NCBI GenBank assembly: GCA_025765615.1
Contig: JAIVFJ010000728.1
Coordinates: 1-12,607 of the forward strand
Direction: 5' to 3'
DNA: 12,607 nucleotides
Source of the DNA: Zopfochytrium polystomum
Lineage: Eukaryota > Chytridiomycota > Chytridiomycetes > Chytridiales > Chytridiaceae
Shown here one piece after another: positions 8,904 through 12,607 of the stretch. Every line of letters starts with the position of its first letter. Position 1 is the first letter of the stretch. The notes below the pieces were generated by a model, which was given only the letters and a program-made list of their open reading frames with translations, did no database searches and was not told the DNA's origin. The translations under genes and the position numbers were made by a program.

Positions 8904-9370
8904 CAATGCTGTCCGATGTTTGCGTCCCACAGCATTCCCCGGTCCCACCGACACCAATGCCACCGCCATGCCAGCCGCTGCAACAGAAGCAACAGCAGCA
9001 GAAGTATTTACAGTCACACAGCCCATTGTGTACATGTTAATAACACTGTAAGATGTGAGTCCAGCAAACAGCAAGCACCAAATACCCCCTCGAGCCAATT
9101 CTACTGACATTAGACGCGAGTCGTCGACGAGTTCTGCAGCTGGTGCTTCCTCAAACTCAGGGAGAAAAAAAAAAGAAAGAAAAAAAAGCGATTCCCTGCA
9201 CCAAGGTGGTTTTGGCTCATCCTTTGGTGTTCAAAAATAACCGAACTCGCAGTTTCCAACGCGCATCCACTTTCTTTGTTGCTGAAGCATATGGCTGCGC
9301 GCGGAAGTGCACCTCCGCTTCGGTTCAGTGTATTATTGCCCCCACAATTTTTGCTTGTGTTGAGGCTTCA
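8904..9370 (+). other. Flank between transposon and peptidase promoter; possible disordered C-terminal coding remnant
   Basis: Two plus-strand open stretches look biased rather than random: a Pro/Gln-rich one at 8907-9040, and a Ser/Lys-rich one at 9055-9240 with a GRKKKERKK basic cluster and a stop at 9238-9240. They might be the tail of the gene interrupted by the Tc1 insertion, but no domain is recognisable. From 9241 to the TATA box nothing is seen. Confidence 0.3.
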
Positions 9371-9374
9371 GCAT

Positions 9375-9382
9375 TATAAATA
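9375..9382 (+). promoter_or_regulatory. TATA box of the M28 peptidase gene
   Basis: TATAAATA lies 65 bases upstream of the chosen ATG (9447), with no other open frame between them. This is a plausible core promoter distance for a fungal gene. Confidence 0.6.
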
Positions 9383-9446
9383 CGCTGCCTGACATCGACG
9401 CGACTATTTTCCCCACGCTGTTCATCGAGGCCAATACCCCCAAAAA

Positions 9447-11378
9447 ATGAGTGACCAGAAGCCCTCGAGCACCCCGCACCAGCCGCTTATCGCCGACGGC
9501 CACCATGCGACCGCCGCGGCCCCCGCCTCCTCCCCCTGCTGCGGATAGAGTCGACAACCACGCGCCTGCCGCGCGACCACCCGATTCAAAGTCACCGTCC
9601 TAATTTTCGCCGCCGCGTTCCCTCGCCATTGGCGCCGCGCACGCCGTCCACCGCGCCGTCCGCCGACCACGTGGCGCAAAACGCCAAGCACAGGCACGGC
9701 GGCGAACGTCCGTGGCACCGTGTCGGCGGCTGCGAGGTCAGCCACCGCGGTGCTGTCCCGCCGCTGCAGCCGCCCAGCGCGATCGACGCGGTGATTGCCG
9801 TGCGGGCGACGACTGCGGAGTGGATGACAAGACAGGGATTCAGACGCATCGCCCTGTCTGAGACGGAACGAGCGATGGATGGCCGAAGATCAGGTATTCT
9901 TGGGGGCTCTTGTTCATAAAGAGTTCATCTGTGTGCCCCTGCCCCAAGATCATCGGCCTCCTTCGCCAAAAGATTCACTTCATGGACGTCACTGATCGGG
10001 ACCCTCGAGTCCGTGGCCTCTCTCAAAGCTTACAAAGCGGAAGGTGCACGATTGCTGCTTTATCTTCCCGCGCTACTGTACTGAAAAACATCAATCTTCT
10101 CCGCACGGACAGACTGTCCCACCTCGGCGTCGAAACAATCGGTGGTGCTTCCGATCGCAGGAAACGTCTCCGTCCCGGCGCTCACCTCATGGCTCACAGA
10201 GCTGTCGACCTCGTTCAAGACAAGATACTACCAGTCACCCTCTGGCGCCAAGGCCTCCCAGTGGATATTCGACCAGGCCAAGCACCTTGCAAAGAAGGCT
10301 GCGGCGAACGTGAAGGGTGTCTGTGAAGCAGTTTGAACACCCGTGGCCGCAGTCGTCTGTCATTGCCAGAATCGAAGGAGAGGACGCCGCCGACGCTCCG
10401 GTTGTTGTGTTGTCTGCTCATTTGGACTGTGAGCACATTTTCTTTTTTTTTTTCTTCAACAAGACTGCGTTGTTCTAACTCAAGTTGTAGCTGTCAACCA
10501 TCAGAACCCGTGGTTCGGCCAAAGCCCTCGGGGCGGACGACGACGGTAAAGCCTCACTTTTAGGGGGGGAAACGCGGGCAAGAACGTTGATCCGCCCCCC
10601 CTTCCCCCCCATCTGTTCCCTTACAAACCAAGGTTCCGGCAGCGCCACAATCTTTTGAATCCTTCCGGATCCTCATGTCCTCCGGCTTCGTCCCAAAACG
10701 GCCCGATCGAGTTCCACTGGTACGCCCGGCGAAGAAGGCGGCCTCCTGGGCTCGCAAAAGGTCGTCGCGGCCTACAAGCGGGCAGGCATCCCCGTCCTTT
10801 GGTGTTTTGCAGTCCGACATGGACTGGGTATTTTCCGAGCGGCGAGACGGAAACGATCGTGGTCATGACGGACTTTGTGGACCCCGGCCCTGACGCGGTT
10901 TTTGAAGGCTTTGGTGGAGACGTATGCGGGCGTCGGGTGGACTGAGACAAGCTGCGGGTATAAGCAGCTCAACTTCCCCCCGCCCCATCCCTTTGCTTTG
11001 GTTTCCAGTACCCGTTTGCGTTGACGAAAATTTCACACCCCCCTCCCCCCCTCCCCATCGCCCGGTGCCAACTCAAGATTCGCTTGCTCAGACCACGCTT
11101 CATGGACCAAAGCCGGGGTTCCCCTCCGCATTCATGTTTGAGTCCGAGTTCCCGGCCAGCTCACCATAGTGAGTTTTTTTTGCATGGCTCCCTCCTGAAC
11201 CTCATTTCCGTCGATGCTTGCACACACACCTTCCCCGTGAAATCTAATGGCAATTTTACGGATCCCATAATTTCAGCGTTCAACCCCCGTCGACGACGTT
11301 TCCAATGTCTCGTTCGAGCACATGGCCAAGTTTACCAAGCTCGCGATTGCGTTTGCCGTGGAGATGAGCTTGTTTTAA
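9447..11378 (+). CDS. M28 leucyl-type aminopeptidase, probably membrane-anchored, multi-exon, with indels
   Basis: It is a zinc exopeptidase that removes N-terminal residues. The ATG has a good context (AAAAAATGAG). A polar tail leads to one hydrophobic segment (KVTVLIFAAAF then LAIGAAHA, about 9585-9645), giving a type II anchor or signal. The propeptide matches the family (ERWMAEDQ, then KIHFMDVTD). The catalytic domain shows RYYQSPSGAKASQW (near 10230), SAHLD (zinc ligands at 10419-10427), ADDDG (10533-10545), WYA + GEEGG (catalytic/ligand Glu pair at 10731-10736), LQSDM (10810-10821) and CSDHASW (zinc ligand His at 11094-11096). It ends AVEMSLF with TAA at 11376-11378. Inferred exons are 9447-9893, 9949-10428, 10491-10545, 10633-10957, 11078-11168 and 11277-11378. 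Frame breaks at homopolymers are listed in the findings; an in-frame TAG lies at 9546-9548. All metal ligands survive. The family call is firm; function of this copy depends on whether the indels are real. Confidence 0.88.
9894..9948 (+). other. Intron in M28 gene (55 nt)
   Basis: It runs from GTATTC to CCCCAAG. Splicing joins AEDQ to IIGLLRQKIHFMDVTD, which restores the usual propeptide of M28 leucyl aminopeptidases. Confidence 0.75.
10429..10490 (+). other. Intron in M28 gene (62 nt)
   Basis: GTGAGC donor, T-rich tract, TTCTAACTC branch site and TTGTAG acceptor. Splicing gives SAHLD-SVNHQN, exactly the zinc-ligand region expected in the family. Confidence 0.88.
10546..10632 (+). other. Intron in M28 gene (87 nt)
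   Basis: GTAAAG donor and CCAAG acceptor; splicing gives ADDDG-SGSATI, the expected metal-binding motif. The intron holds a G8 run and C-rich runs that could pair into a hairpin. Confidence 0.8.
10958..11077 (+). other. Intron in M28 gene (120 nt)
   Basis: GTATAAG donor and ACTCAAG acceptor. Splicing joins ETSCG to FACSDHASW, the canonical last zinc-ligand motif. Confidence 0.75.
11169..11276 (+). other. Intron in M28 gene (108 nt)
   Basis: GTGAGT donor and AATTTCAG acceptor, with CTAAT upstream of the acceptor as a branch candidate. It removes the stop after FPASSP and leads to the conserved C-terminal helix ending AIAFAVEMSLF. Confidence 0.8.
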
Positions 11379-11715
11379 AGCCCCTCGAATGCGTTTGCAT
11401 TTTGCGTTGAACTATTCGAGCGATGGGTCGTTTGGGAACAGAGTTTTATTTTACTCTTACGAGAATGAGCCAACCAAAAAAAACAATGCGCAGTGCCTGA
11501 TGATGGCGGAGCAGATCGCCACCGATTGGACTTTTTCTCCAATGAGTCTCGGCCTTTTTTTTCAGGTCCAACGTCACATTCTAGCCCTAGAGCTTGAGTC
11601 TATTCCACTGCAATAAAATTAACTAAATCCAACGAGGCACTCGCCACCGACCACACAACCACCCACCACCTTCCCCATTGTCAGGCACCAAGGTGAGAAA
11701 AAGCGAAATCCACAC
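11379..11715. other. Convergent 3' flanks of peptidase and MFS genes
   Basis: No gene is supported. Plus-strand frame 11389-11616 is open but has no family resemblance. The stretch probably holds the 3' untranslated regions of the two converging genes. Confidence 0.5.
11612..11617 (+). promoter_or_regulatory. Putative polyadenylation signal of M28 gene
   Basis: AATAAA lies about 235 bases after the peptidase stop codon, in an A/T-rich patch within otherwise GC-rich DNA. Confidence 0.4.
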
Positions 11716-12607
11716 TCAATGATTCAACCGTACGCCCTTCCCAGACGGCAACCGCTTCTTCCGCATAAACAGCGAGCACACGGCAACCATCCCCGACGTC
11801 GCCACAATCATATAAAACACCACCCTCAAGCTCTCCAGGTAGCCATGCACGACGGGCGTCCACTGGTCCTCGGGCAGCACCGTCCTCACGAGCGCGGCGG
11901 ACTTGTACAAGCTCTCTTCGTCGACGCCGGGCACCGTGAACGTCAGGGTAACGTTCGCGGCCGCCACGTTCTGGACGTTGCCTGGCAGCACGGCGTTGAA
12001 GGCGGCGGCGAAGGCGGAGAGGCCGATCGCGCCGCCGAGGGACTCGCAGAAGGCGGCGAGGGCGGTGACGGCGGAGACGGAGGCCTGTGGCGGGGCGGCG
12101 AACTGGGTGAGGAGGACGAGGGTTTGCATTGCGAGGCCGCCGCCGACGCCCGGGGTGAGGAGGATGAGGGTTTGGTGGAGGGTCGGGGTGGTTTCGGAGA
12201 GGAGGGAGCAGAGGGCGGCGCCGAGGGAGAGGAGGAGGCCGCTTGTTGGGATGAAGGCCCAGGCGTGGCCGGTGGCGCTGGAGAGGAGGCTGGCGAGGAC
12301 GGCGAAGAGGACGCCGCCGAGGATGAGCGGGAAGGAGCGGAGGCCGGCGGAGGTTGCAGAGGCTTTGGTGGCGCACAAAAGAAAAAGTAACCGAGTGAGT
12401 CTTGGTAGAATTTGGATGATATCGTCGCGTTTGATGGACCCAACGTACCTCCCATAACAATCTGGTACCACTGCAGCACATAAAAAAATGAGGCCATTAA
12501 AAGAGCACCCAAAGAAAAACGTAGCCATCATAGTAGCAAGCAAGCGACGCTCAGAAAGCAGCGCGACGGGGATGATCGGATTCCTCGCCACATTGCTTGC
12601 ACGAAAG
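11716..12607 (-). CDS. MFS exporter (DHA2-like), C-terminal half; 5' end off window
   Basis: Proton-coupled plasma- or vacuolar-membrane efflux transporter of drugs or metabolites. The visible part starts inside the protein (RNPIIPVALLSERRLLAT, the usual loop before a transmembrane helix) and continues through about six hydrophobic segments: FFFGCSFNGLIF; FPLILGGVLFAVLASLL; AFIPTSGLLLSLGAALCSLL; GVGGGLAMQTLVLLTQFA; SLGGAIGLSAFAAAFNAVL; and a final VFYMIVATSGMVAVCSLFM followed by a basic tail. The loop ending PGVDEESLY and the GASATSAGLR motif before a helix are typical of fungal 14-helix exporters. The codons are extremely G/C-rich at third positions. One extra T in a T7 run (plus-strand A-run at 12482-12488) breaks the frame; removing it and the 86-nt intron gives a continuous family-like protein. 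TGA stop at 11716-11718. No upstream start is seen: the GTG at 12589-12591 is internal. Confidence 0.87.
   Translation of the reverse strand, partial: FRASNVARNPIIPVALLSERRLLATMMATFFFGCSFNGLIFLCAAVVPDCYGRYVGSIKRDDIIQILPRLTRLLFLLCATKASATSAGLRSFPLILGGVLFAVLASLLSSATGHAWAFIPTSGLLLSLGAALCSLLSETTPTLHQTLILLTPGVGGGLAMQTLVLLTQFAAPPQASVSAVTALAAFCESLGGAIGLSAFAAAFNAVLPGNVQNVAAANVTLTFTVPGVDEESLYKSAALVRTVLPEDQWTPVVHGYLESLRVVFYMIVATSGMVAVCSLFMRKKRLPSGKGVRLNH
12363..12448 (-). other. Intron in MFS gene (86 nt)
   Basis: The minus strand has a GTACGT donor and an ACCAAAG acceptor. Splicing gives YQIVMG-ASATSAGLR, the expected loop between two helices; unspliced, it encodes polar residues (SIKRDDIIQ) out of place in a transporter core. 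Confidence 0.8.

Noticed and set aside
9055..9240. End of the deacetylase gene (HQGGFGSS compared with LEGGY)
   Set aside because: The similarity is limited to three residues in a low-complexity stretch, too weak to claim as the missing motif.
11389..11616. Small plus-strand gene of 75 codons
   Set aside because: No family resemblance; it lies in the expected 3' untranslated region of the peptidase and ends at its AATAAA.
11719..12390. Plus-strand 223-codon Gly/Glu-rich frame
   Set aside because: It is the antisense shadow of the GC-rich MFS exporter; its composition follows from the G/C-biased third positions of the real gene.
11681..12512. Minus-strand Arg/Pro- and Ser/Pro-rich frames (266 and 189 codons)
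   Set aside because: They are out-of-frame readings of the MFS gene. Only the short 5' piece of the second (YVLQWYQIVMG) is real, and it belongs to the MFS exon before the intron.

Overview
The window is nuclear DNA from a eukaryote, most likely a fungus. Genes are split by short introns (55-120 bases) with GT...AG ends and TACTAAT/CTAAC-like branch sites. The protein families are typically fungal: a subtelomeric-type zinc-finger/RecQ helicase, an M28 leucyl-type aminopeptidase and a DHA2-like MFS exporter. There is also a Tc1/mariner DNA transposon. I cannot place the phylum. No rRNA, tRNA or CRISPR is visible.

Layout. (1) About 1-4560, minus strand: one very large broken gene resembling the fungal telomere-linked RecQ helicases. 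In protein order it has C2H2/CCHC-like zinc fingers, a long middle region, a segment that reads like a tyrosine-recombinase core, and a RecQ-type helicase that runs off the left edge. (2) About 4985-6700: low-complexity DNA with a (GTT/GTC)34 array, a 17-bp minisatellite and facing CT/GA tracts, with no confidently assignable gene. (3) 6713-7563, plus strand: a degenerate histone-deacetylase-like domain. (4) 7597-8901: a complete Tc1/mariner element with ~40-bp terminal inverted repeats and a TA target duplication; its DD34E transposase is broken by about five frameshifts. (5) 9447-11378, plus strand: a membrane-anchored M28 aminopeptidase in at least six exons, with a TATA box upstream. (6) 11716-12607, minus strand: the C-terminal half of an MFS drug/toxin-type exporter, running off the right edge and convergent with the peptidase.

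The genes do not form a pathway. The window looks like an accessory, possibly subtelomeric, segment: a helicase of subtelomeric type on DNA of clearly lower G+C, a repeat-rich junction, a transposon, and two GC-rich housekeeping/secondary-metabolism-type genes. A theme runs through all five coding regions. The reading frame is broken by single-base gains or losses, very often inside homopolymers, while the surrounding protein sequence stays well conserved. Either the assembly carries unpolished long-read indels, or the whole segment is decaying. This question decides whether the genes are called alive or dead.
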